Source: Thermoguttaceae bacterium
GTDB taxonomy: Bacteria; Planctomycetota; Planctomycetia; Pirellulales; Thermoguttaceae
DNA length: 49,980 bases
Reading direction: 5' to 3'
Assembly: GCA_017408405.1 (NCBI GenBank)
Contig: JAFQUP010000105.1
Span: forward strand, 1 to 49,980
Notes under the pieces: generated by a model
Told to the model about the DNA's origin: nothing
Databases searched by the model: none
Seen by the model: the letters and a program-made list of their open reading frames with translations, nothing else
Part shown: positions 32,960 through 41,252 of the stretch, in pieces
How the letters are laid out: every line of letters begins with the position of its first letter
Numbering within the stretch: the stretch's first letter is position 1
Program-made: the position numbers and the translations under genes

Positions 32960-35900
32960 CTATTTCCAGAATTTGGAGGGCGTATCGGAATTTTCGACAG
33001 GAATCTGAAGTTTCTCGCCAGCCGGCAGAATGTCCAGATCCTGAATCTTTTCACTGTTCAGCCGATAAATTTCCGGCCAACGGGAAGCGTCTCCTAAAAT
33101 CCGTTCCGCGAGTTCAGAAAGCGTGTCTCCTTTTTCAACTACGTAAAATTGAATCGTTTGCGCCTCGTTGGAACCTTCCGACGGAACATAAACAACTTGC
33201 GCGGATTGAGGGCAGAGTGTTGGAAAACAGCTCCGCAAAAATTCCAATTCCGGAATCTGAAGAGTCATTCCCGTTTTCAGGTTGTTCGAATCAGGAACAA
33301 CGTCACTATTATACCGCGCAAGTGCCTCTTTGTATGCAGGGGATCCGTAAAATTTTTCGGAAATTTCCCGATATGTGTCACCCTCAAGTACTATGTAACT
33401 GGAATATTTGGTATTCTTTGCGCTGTTTGTTTTTTTTGTGTCGTTTTCTTTTCTTTCTTTTATTTCCGAATTTAAATCAAATTGCGAGTTTTGTGCATTT
33501 TGCGGAATCAACAAATCCCCGTTTTTGTTTATGTTCTCCAAATCATCCACCCCCCCAATCTTGCTATTTGAGCCTTCACTTTCAGGAGTAAGTATTCCGT
33601 CAAAAGGACTTTCCGGCGTCATTTCTGACGATTGAGATGGTTCATTTGATGTTGAGAAAAGATTATTCGAGGTTTCCTCGGATGAATTTTCCTCAGGATT
33701 TAGGGGTTCTGAAATTTCAGCGGAATCATCGGTTAAAGGATCACTAATATCCAACCCGGTTAAAGGATCTGTTCCGCTTTCTGTTTCCGTTGTTTTGTTT
33801 TCAGATTCCGCGGTCAGCTCGTTTTTCAAAGGCATTTCATCTTTTGCGGAACTTTCATCTGAATTTCCAGCTGAAAGTTCACCAGGTTCAGAAGATACTC
33901 CTGTCGGCTCATCAGAAGTTTCCAATGAGAGTTCGTCAAGTTCCGCCAAAGGATCTTCAGAAATTTTTTCCTGTTCCGGAGCCAAATTTCCTAATGCGGG
34001 AGGCGCCAGCAAAGAATCCGATTCTTGCGAAACGGGCGTTTCTTCCATGGAAAGAGCGGAATCTGTTTCCGGAGTTTCCAGGGTATCCACGTTCTTTTCA
34101 GCTTTTTCTTCAGTATTCAGCTCGGTATTTTCCTCTGTACTTAGTTCATCCAATTCCAGCGCAGGTTCCGGCACGGATAAATTGTTTTCTTCGGCAACGT
34201 CTCCATTTAGAGAATCCGTGTCTTTCTTTTCTTGGGGAGATGGAATTTGCTCTATTTCCGCGACGGATGGTGAGACGGGGTCCTCTTCTGTTGACTCTTC
34301 CCAGCCCTCAACATTTGATCCGGAAGAGATTCCATCAGGGGTCTGGAGTGAATCTGGAACAGGTTCTCTTTCTCCGTTAGTGGCCAGAGTAGGCTCCAGG
34401 GAAACAAAATCCGGATTGGAAGAATCCTGAAGGTCCGTGGAGGCAAGTGCTTTTTCTGACTCCGCGTTTGGGGAATTGGTTTCCGCCGCGGGAAGAGTGT
34501 CCAAAAGATCGTTTGCCGAACGGTTTTCGTCAGGATTATCCGAAATAGCGAGTTCCGCAAAAGGGTCATCCGTTTCTTCGTCAGATGTTTTTTCAGCGTC
34601 TTCCGGAGGCTGTTTCAAAGTATTTTCGGCAGTATCATTTAATGTTGCCGTTTCATTCTCCGGCTCTTTGTCGAGAATTTCCCCGACAGTCGTGTCGTCT
34701 GATATTTCATCTTCTGCCGATATTTTGGTTTCAGCGGCCAAGGCTGCCAGTGGATTTTCTTCCTCGACGGCCGGAATATTGTCATCCGCCGGTTTCTCGG
34801 AGGAACCATTTGAGATTTCAAGCGCGTCAAGAGCCGTTTCAGTTCCTGCGCCAATGCCGTCAAGTTCCTGTTTGAGGCTATTTTCTGTTGCCGAAGGTTC
34901 GTCCATGGAAAGTTCTGGCGGATTCGAAATATCCAAACCTGTGGAATCTGCCGATTCTTTCGTTTGCTCAGTCTCCGAAGAATCCAAAAGCGTTTCAGGA
35001 ATATCGGGAAGTTCTGATTTGCCCAAATCTGATTCCGTTTTCTCTTTCGTCGCGGGAAGAAGCTCTGAACTTTCTGTCTCCGGAATACTCAGGTCCGCTG
35101 AATTGTCAGAAAATTCAGGACCGGATTCTTGTTCTGCCAGCGCAGTTTCATTTGGAATTTCCGTTGAGGCGGAATCCAATTTTTGCGCGGTTTTTTTCTC
35201 TCCACCGCCAGTTTCGGATACGAGCCAAAGGATGCCGGCAATCAAAAGCAAAAGCGCAGCCGTGACCGTGGAAGCTCCCAGAATGAGATAAGTCTTTCTC
35301 TTTTCCCGAGCCTCTTCTTCAGGCGTTTTGTCCGGAACACCCGGAACACCGTTTTCTGTTTTTGGGGGCGTTTCTTTTTTTTCTGTATTTTTTTCCGTGT
35401 TTGTTTCTGTCGGCAGTGTGTTTTCCGATTGCGCACCAGATTCTGAAAGTGTTTCTTCCTCTTCTTTCAGTTTTTTCTTTCGGGTTAAAAGCGATTTACT
35501 CATTTTGGCGATCTTTTTTCCAACCGCCTTTCCTGCCGAAAAAGTTTTACCCCCAATGAACGATAATTTCTTGAAGATTCCCGATTTTGGGGCTTCTTCC
35601 GTTTCGGGAGTTTCGTTCACATTTTCGGTATTTGGCTTTTTTTGCTCCTTTTCATCTTTTTCTTTATTTGTCTCAGAATCTTTCCCGGATTCCTTTTCCG
35701 CAGGCTGCTCACTTTTCAAGTTCTCGCCATCCGCGTTTTCCTGCGTATTTCCTGCCTTTTTCCTGAACAGACCGGCCAGGCTTCCTGTTAATTTCGCGAA
35801 GATGCCCGGTCCCTTCGGTTTTTCCTCCGCGTCATTTTTTTTCTCATCCGTTTTTTCCCGAACTAAATCCCAGGCTTCCCGTTCTTCCGATGCCATGGAT

Positions 35901-36244
35901 TTTACTTTCGGCGAGGCTGAAGTTTGAGCCGCTTCTTCTTTCAGAGCCGCTTCTGCCTCCGTTTTTTTCTGCTCAATGGATGGCTTTTTATCAGGAGTTT
36001 CTTTGGAGTATCTCCATTCGTTTCCATCGTTCTCATTGCCATCTTCGTCGTTATTTTCGTCGTCATCCGCGTTTTCGCCAATGTCTACGAATTCCGCGCT
36101 GTCGATCTCGCTTTGATAGGAGTATTGGTAGTCCTCATCCCGAATGTAGTCCTGGTAATCGTCATAGTCATTACCGCCAGCGTCCGCAAACATATCGTCA
36201 TATTTGTCTCGCCGACCGCCTTTATTTCGATTTTTCTTTCCCAC
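32960..36244 (-). CDS. Large acidic membrane protein with two C-terminal LysM domains
   Basis: 1094 aa, starting at GTG with the GAGGAG site inside the last codons of rsmH. Residues 1-318 are charged and low-complexity (D/E/K/N-rich, with two small basic GIFxKL segments at about 147 and 222). A single TM helix lies at about 319-342 (LILGASTVTAALLLLIAGIL). A roughly 600-residue Ser/Glu/Pro/Asn-rich acidic stretch follows, and then two LysM repeats at about 950-999 (YIVLEGDTYREISEKFYG) and 1033-1082 (FYVVEKGDTLSELAERILG). LysM binds N-acetylglucosamine-containing polymers, so the protein may tether peptidoglycan to the inner membrane. The topology (N-terminus inside, LysM in the periplasm) is inference. 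Overlapping shadow frames are low-complexity artefacts. Confidence 0.85.
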   Translation of the reverse strand: MGKKNRNKGGRRDKYDDMFADAGGNDYDDYQDYIRDEDYQYSYQSEIDSAEFVDIGENADDDENNDEDGNENDGNEWRYSKETPDKKPSIEQKKTEAEAALKEEAAQTSASPKVKSMASEEREAWDLVREKTDEKKNDAEEKPKGPGIFAKLTGSLAGLFRKKAGNTQENADGENLKSEQPAEKESGKDSETNKEKDEKEQKKPNTENVNETPETEEAPKSGIFKKLSFIGGKTFSAGKAVGKKIAKMSKSLLTRKKKLKEEEETLSESGAQSENTLPTETNTEKNTEKKETPPKTENGVPGVPDKTPEEEAREKRKTYLILGASTVTAALLLLIAGILWLVSETGGGEKKTAQKLDSASTEIPNETALAEQESGPEFSDNSADLSIPETESSELLPATKEKTESDLGKSELPDIPETLLDSSETEQTKESADSTGLDISNPPELSMDEPSATENSLKQELDGIGAGTETALDALEISNGSSEKPADDNIPAVEEENPLAALAAETKISAEDEISDDTTVGEILDKEPENETATLNDTAENTLKQPPEDAEKTSDEETDDPFAELAISDNPDENRSANDLLDTLPAAETNSPNAESEKALASTDLQDSSNPDFVSLEPTLATNGEREPVPDSLQTPDGISSGSNVEGWEESTEEDPVSPSVAEIEQIPSPQEKKDTDSLNGDVAEENNLSVPEPALELDELSTEENTELNTEEKAEKNVDTLETPETDSALSMEETPVSQESDSLLAPPALGNLAPEQEKISEDPLAELDELSLETSDEPTGVSSEPGELSAGNSDESSAKDEMPLKNELTAESENKTTETESGTDPLTGLDISDPLTDDSAEISEPLNPEENSSEETSNNLFSTSNEPSQSSEMTPESPFDGILTPESEGSNSKIGGVDDLENINKNGDLLIPQNAQNSQFDLNSEIKERKENDTKKTNSAKNTKYSSYIVLEGDTYREISEKFYGSPAYKEALARYNSDVVPDSNNLKTGMTLQIPELEFLRSCFPTLCPQSAQVVYVPSEGSNEAQTIQFYVVEKGDTLSELAERILGDASRWPEIYRLNSEKIQDLDILPAGEKLQIPVENSDTPSKFWK

Positions 36245-36248
36245 GGGC

Positions 36249-37214
36249 TCACTCCTCTACGATTTCAGCAATCCTTAATTTCGCACTTCGGGAACGCGGG
36301 TTGCGTTCAATCTCCTCCGTATCAGCTACTATCGGCTTTTTATTTATGATTCGATAACAATTTTTTTCACGAAACGCATCTTTTACTCTTCTGTCTTCAA
36401 GTGAATGAAAACTAAGTATCGCAACTCGTCCTCCAGGTTTGACACAGTATGGAATTTCTCTTAGAATTTTTTCGAGAGCTTGCAGTTCTCCATTTACGGC
36501 AATTCGTAATGCCTGAAAAGTTCGGGTGGCTCGGTCAATCGTTTCATGCGGCGAACGAGGAACGCATCGGCGGACAATTTCCGCCAGTTCACAGGCAGTC
36601 CGAATTGGTTTTTCGCGGCGAACTTCGCAGATTTTTCGAGCGATACGCCGACTGAAACGTTCTTCTCCATACTCAAAGATGAGATCCGCCAGATTCGCTT
36701 CTTTCATGGTGTTCACCAGATGATGCGCGGGTTTTCCTTCGTTCGTATTGAAGCGCAAATCAAGCGGTCCGTCCGCGTTAAAGCTGAATCCGCGTTCACG
36801 GTCTGCCAGCTGATCACTGGAGAGACCAAGATCAAGCATCATCCCGTCAACTTTTCCGACTTTAATTTCATCCAGTACTTCCTGAAGTTCACTGAAATTA
36901 CTCTCAGCCAGAATGATTGGCAATCCTTTAAGCACCTTTTCCGCGCGTTCAATTGCTCCTGGGTCGCGATCCAGTGAAATGACCAAGCCATTTTTTCCTA
37001 CGCGTTCTGCCAGTGCCCGGGTATGTCCGCCGCCGCCCAATGTGCCATCGACGATAATTTGTCCCGGCCGAGGATTCAATGCCTCCATGATTTCCCGCAG
37101 CATTACGGGAACGTGGACCGTATGCGCTCCCGAGGCAGGGACAGTTTGCGGATTCTGACAATTTTCCGACTCAAATGACGAGGAAAGGAAAGGTGAACGA
37201 AATTCTTCCGACAT
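36249..37214 (-). CDS. rsmH: 16S rRNA (cytosine(1402)-N4)-methyltransferase
   Basis: 321 aa from the ATG (a TTG four codons earlier is in frame). It N4-methylates C1402 of 16S rRNA in the P site. The SAM motif VDGTLGGGGHTRALAE sits at about 55-70, followed by LDLGLSSDQL, DLRFNTNEG and FHSLEDRRVKDAFRE, all diagnostic of RsmH/MraW. Normally the gene sits in the division-wall cluster after mraZ and before ftsL. Here it stands outside such a cluster and is followed, 4 bases on, by the LysM membrane protein and then the J-like protein. The missing dcw genes fit what is known of planctomycetes, which lack FtsZ. Confidence 0.97.
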   Translation of the reverse strand: MSEEFRSPFLSSSFESENCQNPQTVPASGAHTVHVPVMLREIMEALNPRPGQIIVDGTLGGGGHTRALAERVGKNGLVISLDRDPGAIERAEKVLKGLPIILAESNFSELQEVLDEIKVGKVDGMMLDLGLSSDQLADRERGFSFNADGPLDLRFNTNEGKPAHHLVNTMKEANLADLIFEYGEERFSRRIARKICEVRREKPIRTACELAEIVRRCVPRSPHETIDRATRTFQALRIAVNGELQALEKILREIPYCVKPGGRVAILSFHSLEDRRVKDAFREKNCYRIINKKPIVADTEEIERNPRSRSAKLRIAEIVEE

Positions 37215-37450
37215 GACTGGACTCAAAAATTTATTAAAAATAAAATGAACACCAAATGTGGCAAACAGACATATTTTTCTATTCTACCATATTTAAAGAT
37301 TTTTGTCCAGAGGGATCTGCTTTGCCTCAAAGATTTCGAGCGGGCGGTTAAATTAAACTTTTGGAATGTTTTTCAGTTTTTTCGTTGATTTAAAGGGATA
37401 AAGAAAAGGATAATTAAGGATCGGGGAATTTGTTTTTGTCCAGTGAATTT

Positions 37451-38023
37451 TTATCCATTGCTTTTTCTCCTTCGAGAAGAAGCGGCCCGTTCAAAGAACT
37501 GAACGATATGGAACCCTTCCGAATGATAGAGGTGAAGAGCGCGTTCATTCGCGGCCGTAACTTCCAGGTCAGCGCGAGTTAATCCAAAGCGTTGATAGCC
37601 GCTAAGAGCCGCCTGGAGCAGGGCGTGTCCCAATCCTTTTCCGCGATGGCGCGGAGCGACACCGACATTTTGAATGGCCCCCATTCCTGAGGGAGTAACC
37701 AACCCTTGAATTGAGGCACAGTATTCCGTAAAATAGGCGTTTTTCGGCTGATAAACAATCAGCCAGGTCGCGTCCGGCAGAAAATTCGCTCTGGACATAA
37801 TACTCTCCATTACTCGCCGGCAGCCTCGGTAAGTACGAAAATTATCGAAAAGACGCGCGTCCATTTCATCGCGAAAGCTCAAGTAATGCGCAGTCGCGTG
37901 CGCTTCCAGGAGTGCCGGACTCCATTTTTCAAAAAAATATCCTTCCGGCAATTCTGGTATTGAAAATGAACGGCGTCTTAGGTCAATCTCCATTCGATAT
38001 CGTTTAAATGTCTCCACGAACAT
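37451..38023 (-). CDS. GNAT-family N-acetyltransferase
   Basis: 190 aa. GNAT motif A is clear at NVGVAPRHRGKGLGHALLQ (the acetyl-CoA pyrophosphate loop R-x-x-G-x-G/A), followed by NERALHLYHSEGF, the usual beta-6/alpha-4 segment. The N-terminal half is less typical. It would acetylate a small molecule or a protein N-terminus; the substrate cannot be told. It starts 12 bases after rimO, with AAGGA at the end of rimO, so it is probably the second gene of that operon. A RimI-like role on a ribosomal protein is possible from context but not shown. Confidence 0.88.
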   Translation of the reverse strand: MFVETFKRYRMEIDLRRRSFSIPELPEGYFFEKWSPALLEAHATAHYLSFRDEMDARLFDNFRTYRGCRRVMESIMSRANFLPDATWLIVYQPKNAYFTEYCASIQGLVTPSGMGAIQNVGVAPRHRGKGLGHALLQAALSGYQRFGLTRADLEVTAANERALHLYHSEGFHIVQFFERAASSRRRKSNG

Positions 38024-38035
38024 TTTTCGCTTTCC

Positions 38036-39625
38036 TTACTCATTTATTTTTTTTAAGGGTACCGCGTAAAGATCGTACTCGTCGCAGTCTATGATTTCAC
38101 ATAAATAAAATTCACCGACTTCCAACGTTTCAGGGAAACCCTCGTCTGCCGAGACATAAACCACTCCGTCAATGTCTGGCGCGCTAAAAGGTGAGTGCCC
38201 TAAAAATACGCCCTCTTCTTCAGTTTCCGCATCAAGAAGGACTTCCATCGTTTTTCCGAGCTGTTTTCGAGTCCATTCCGCGGAAATCCTTTTCTGTGTC
38301 AAAATCAAATCATTGGTTCTCTTAAGAGAAATTTTTTCGGGAACCTGCTTCTCCATTTCCGCGGCTGGAGTCCCTTCTTCCGGAGAAAATTGAAAAACCG
38401 CCACACGCTCAAATTTCTGTTTTCTTAAAAATGCCAGCAATTCCTCAAATTCAGCCTTTGTCTCACCCGGAAAACCAGCGATAAACGCTGTTCGGATGAC
38501 CAGTTCAGGAATTCGTTCCCTTAAACGAGTCAAAAGCGCAATCGTTTCCTCCCGTCCAGCCGAACGGCGCATGGCCCGAAGGATTCGGTCATTGATGTGC
38601 TGGAGCGGCATGTCAACATACGGAACGACTTTGGGAGTTTCCGCGAAAGCCGACACGAGTTCTTCGCTGAAATCTTGCGGGTAAAGGTATTGAACGCGAA
38701 TCCATCGAATCCCGTCAATTTCGTTCAAAAGTCTCAAAAGATTCGCCAGCGTATCTTCTGTTCGCGTTCCGTCCGAATTTCGAAGATCAATTCCGTAACG
38801 ACTCGTTTCCTGAGCAATCAGAATCACTTCTTTCACTCCTTGAGCAGCCAGCCTCCGGGCTTCTTCCAGGATTTCCCGCGTTGGCTTGCTCCTGAACCTT
38901 CCCCGGATATTCGGAATGGCGCAAAACGCGCACCGGCGGTCGCAGCCTTCCGCGATCTTTAAATACGCGATGTGCGGCGGAAGGAGTGGAAAACGATGCG
39001 GATCCGACGCGATCCCTGACATCTTCTCATAATATGTTTCGCCAATAGGTTCTGTCTTCTCAATGACTGGCAAGGAATAGTTTTCTGAATTGTTCCCCGG
39101 CAAACAGATTTTTGAATTCAGGTCCGCGGTTCCTTTAATACTCTGCGGAAGAAGTTTTTCGAAAGATTGGTCATTTTCAACGCTGTTATCCTCCTGCTTT
39201 TCAGAAATGAGCTTGAAATTTGAGTCCCGCGAGACATTTTCCCGTAATATTGGGCTTAGGATTTCAGGAAAAATTTTCCCAACCGCCTCCAAAACGGAAT
39301 CTCTGGAAAAAACATCCAGAAACGCGTCTACTTTTGGACAGCTCGCGATGAGTTCCTCCTTGTCGCGTGTTACGAGACACCCGGCAGCAATCAGGCACCG
39401 GAGCGGAGAATTCGGATCCATCCGCAGGGTTTCCATCTCACGAATATTATCTAGTGCCTCCTCGCGGGAAGCAGCCAAAAATCCGCATGTGTTCACGATC
39501 ACGATATCCGCCTCTTCCACTTCAAGGCAGGGGCTGACCGAATGTTGCTGAAGAAGCCCAAGCATCTGTTCACTGTCGACCAGATTTTTGGGACATCCAA
39601 GTGAAATGACGGCGCATTTGAGCAT
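38036..39625 (-). CDS. rimO: Ribosomal protein uS12 methylthiotransferase
   Basis: 529 aa from the ATG at 39625, chosen because it opens with MLKCAVISLGCPKNLVDSE (the frame extends 17 codons further without support). Three Cys for the auxiliary cluster: SLGCPKN (11), NTCGF (47) and AAGCLV (83). The radical-SAM cysteines are CDRRCAFC (228-235). A TRAM domain ends the protein. It adds a methylthio group to Asp of uS12. Between the N-terminal domain and the radical-SAM core (about 122-200) there is an extra, poorly conserved, Asn/Ser/Glu-rich insert that lengthens the protein against E. coli RimO (441 aa). It is followed by the GNAT gene. Confidence 0.95.
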   Translation of the reverse strand: MLKCAVISLGCPKNLVDSEQMLGLLQQHSVSPCLEVEEADIVIVNTCGFLAASREEALDNIREMETLRMDPNSPLRCLIAAGCLVTRDKEELIASCPKVDAFLDVFSRDSVLEAVGKIFPEILSPILRENVSRDSNFKLISEKQEDNSVENDQSFEKLLPQSIKGTADLNSKICLPGNNSENYSLPVIEKTEPIGETYYEKMSGIASDPHRFPLLPPHIAYLKIAEGCDRRCAFCAIPNIRGRFRSKPTREILEEARRLAAQGVKEVILIAQETSRYGIDLRNSDGTRTEDTLANLLRLLNEIDGIRWIRVQYLYPQDFSEELVSAFAETPKVVPYVDMPLQHINDRILRAMRRSAGREETIALLTRLRERIPELVIRTAFIAGFPGETKAEFEELLAFLRKQKFERVAVFQFSPEEGTPAAEMEKQVPEKISLKRTNDLILTQKRISAEWTRKQLGKTMEVLLDAETEEEGVFLGHSPFSAPDIDGVVYVSADEGFPETLEVGEFYLCEIIDCDEYDLYAVPLKKINE

Positions 39626-40320
39626 CGGAACTCTCTTAAAATTCAAAAAGGAAGTAAAAACCTGAAAATAAACCAAAATGGATTCAAACTCTCCATAATT
39701 TTCTCCCTAATAGAATACTCCAAAATAAAAAATCGAAAAGGGCCTGCGAAAAGATTTCGACAAAAAAAACTAAATTTTTTGAAAAGAAGAAGATTCAAAT
39801 CGCCTAAATTTCCAATTTACGTCTTTCTTGTCAGATAAAAGTTCATCAATTTTAAAATCCATTTTCAATTTATATTTCTTAAGGTAAGATTAAAATTGGG
39901 GCTTCAACTTTAAATTCTCGAACTCAAGACAGAAATTCCCACTTTTTGAGTCTCAAAATTTTAAATCAAGAGGTTTTTTTGGTATTTTGTATTGAAGAAA
40001 ACGATAAAAAGCCCTTTTTCGGGATTTTAAAAGAAATTTTTTTACTTTTTTAAAGTTTTTTCATCTTCTACTCTTTTCCCCCCTTTGACTTTTGAAAAAA
40101 ATATGTCATACTAATTATGTTGAAGGAAGACCTGAAAAAGTTTTTCCCCGTTTGCGCGAAGTTGGAAAATCGTCAATTCAGGCAAAATTCAATCAACCGT
40201 TTTTCTGTCGTTAAAAAAAGTTTTTTTCCTAAAAAAGTCTAAAAAAACAAATAGGAAGAGCACTTTTCTGACGATATGAAAATTAGAGAAACCTGAGTAG
40301 AGAAGATTTGAAATTTTGAT
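39626..40320. other. AT-rich intergenic region left of the structured locus
   Basis: Nearly 700 bases, AT-rich, with many A/T runs and no supported gene. It contains the promoter candidate at 40085-40114 and, on the minus strand, presumably the rimO promoter. Confidence 0.45.
40085..40114 (+). promoter_or_regulatory. Candidate promoter of the structured RNA locus
   Basis: TTGACT at 40085-40090, 18-base spacer, TACTAA at 40109-40114. If used, transcription would run from about 40121 into the structured region and stop at the terminator near 41181. Confidence 0.4.
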
Positions 40321-40770
40321 TTCGTATTCATGAATCGTCCGTAGTTTGCGGGAATCGCCTAAACGGGTCGAATGTTTCCCCGAGAGCGATTCCGGGACTG
40401 TTCCCGGGAAAGTCCCAATTCAGCGTTGCTTCGGTAATATGCCTGAATAAAGGTTAAACGAACGAATCAAAATTAACTTTTCACTCTTTTTGAGGTTCCG
40501 AACCACAGACTTTCCTTCTCTGTCGGAGTCCATTGAACATATCTCCTACGTACGGGAAACCGGCGGCCTATTTAGACTCCAAAGAAAAATAAACTCCACG
40601 AAAGTCTGTGCGTTTCGATGGGGAAGGTGAAAGGATCCCCAATAACTGGCGGTTTTGGGAAGAATCAGTTGGTTTTTGACTGTCGGATAAATAAAAGGAG
40701 GTTGATTTTTATCTGACTCGTCATTCGGTTCAAATTTATGTTCCGCAAAATTTAATGAAAGGAGCCTTTC

Positions 40771-40818
40771 ATGAAAATCCAACGAGTTCGCTCCACTCCT
40801 GTTCGAGTGGGATGCTGA
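40771..40818 (+). CDS. Possible 15-aa peptide MKIQRVRSTPVRVGC inside the structured locus
   Basis: ATG preceded by AAAGGAG with an ideal 6-base spacing; the frame reads MKIQRVRSTPVRVGC and stops at TGA. The ribosome site and the start codon lie inside the perfect palindrome ATGAAAGGAGCCTTTCAT (40755-40772), which would hide them in a hairpin. The coding part contains CCACTC-CTGTTC-GAGTGG. A leader peptide within a structured RNA is possible, but a chance ORF in a structural element cannot be excluded. Confidence 0.3.
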   Translation: MKIQRVRSTPVRVGC

Positions 40819-41142
40819 TTTTTCAGTATCCCGGAAAAAGTTTTTGTTTGTTTTTCAAATTCTTTGAATCAGGAGATATTATCAAGAGAGACTGATTTTT
40901 AATCATTCAGCAAATACCGTTTTGTTTATTTTAGGGCGACGAAGGGCGCCGAAACAAAAACTTCAACGTGACGTGCTTTCAGCGTCTCCGCTTTTTGCAG
41001 AATCATTTCGGAGAAAAGTACCCTGTCCGTAAAGGTCCCTTTAGTGGGTGGCGACAGGTGGAAACCGAATCAACGGGTAGTTAAGTTCCCATGCAGGCAG
41101 AGAGACTTTGAATGCACGTCTTGATTTTTATGCGTAAAATTC

Positions 41143-41181
41143 TTTGAAAGAGTTTTAAAATGAAGATTCTTTCAAATTTTT
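41143..41181 (+). terminator. Terminator of the structured RNA locus
   Basis: Perfect arms TTTGAAAGA (41143-41151) and TCTTTCAAA (41168-41176) followed by TTTTT on the plus strand. No protein gene on this strand ends nearby, which argues that a non-coding RNA is being terminated. Confidence 0.7.
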
Positions 41182-41197
41182 ACCTTGTGGAATCCGC

Positions 41198-41226
41198 TTG
41201 TCATTAACGTATTTTGTGTTTTTAAT
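41198..41226 (+). promoter_or_regulatory. Candidate promoter of the phosphohexomutase gene
   Basis: TTGTCA at 41198-41203, 17-base spacer, TTTAAT at 41221-41226 (5/6 matches in each hexamer), about 27 bases before the ATG at 41253. It lies after the terminator at 41181, so the mutase gene is expressed separately. Confidence 0.55.
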
Positions 41227-41252
41227 GTTTTGAGCAGATTTTGAGCCATAAT

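Larger units (their letters stand above)
40330..41181 (+). ncRNA. Candidate large structured non-coding RNA
   Basis: About 850 bases without an ordinary gene but with a dense series of perfect complementary segments. These are GGAATCGC / GCGATTCC (40351 and 40386); GGGACT / AGTCCC (40394 and about 40411); ATTCAG / CTGAAT around a TTCG-loop stem (about 40419-40448); CACAGACTTTC / GAAAGTCTGTG (40504-40514 and 40600-40610) enclosing GGAGTC / GACTCC (40525, 40575); TGGGGA / TCCCCA (about 40619-40641); GTCGGATAAA / TTTATCTGAC (about 40681-40716); TTTTGTTT / AAACAAAA (about 40920-40963); CTCCG / CGGAG; CCTGTC / GACAGG; and GACGTGC / GCACGTC (about 40971 and 41115). It ends in a plus-strand terminator. 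No rnpB, tmRNA or SRP signature was found. Strand is inferred from the terminator; one or several RNAs are possible. Confidence 0.5.

Noticed and set aside
33795..35927. Ser-rich plus-strand open frames opposite the LysM gene
   Set aside because: The Glu/Ser low-complexity linker has no stop codons on the other strand by composition. The frames hold only Ser/Phe/Val runs.
40612..40716. FMN riboswitch-like strings (GGGG-AAGGTGAAAGG-ATCCCC, then ACTGGCGGT and CGGATAAATAAAAGG)
   Set aside because: The resemblance is partial. The middle arms of the FMN element are missing, the closing P1 pairing does not form, and no riboflavin gene follows.
40546..40782. 78-codon minus-strand frame in the structured locus
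   Set aside because: Starts at TTG without a ribosome site, has no motif, and overlaps conserved-looking dyads that better explain the sequence as RNA.
40813..40911. TGA of the 15-aa peptide as selenocysteine (Gly-Cys-Sec)
   Set aside because: The frame does continue to 40911, but the following residues show no selenoprotein family and no SECIS-like hairpin with the right spacing was recognised.
40504..41120. RNase P RNA, tmRNA or SRP RNA in the structured locus
   Set aside because: None of the hallmark strings was found on either strand: no GAGGAAAGTCC / ACAGAA pair, no tag ending in ALAA-stop with tRNA-like ends, no GGAAGGAAGCA loop. A divergent RNase P RNA cannot be excluded by eye.
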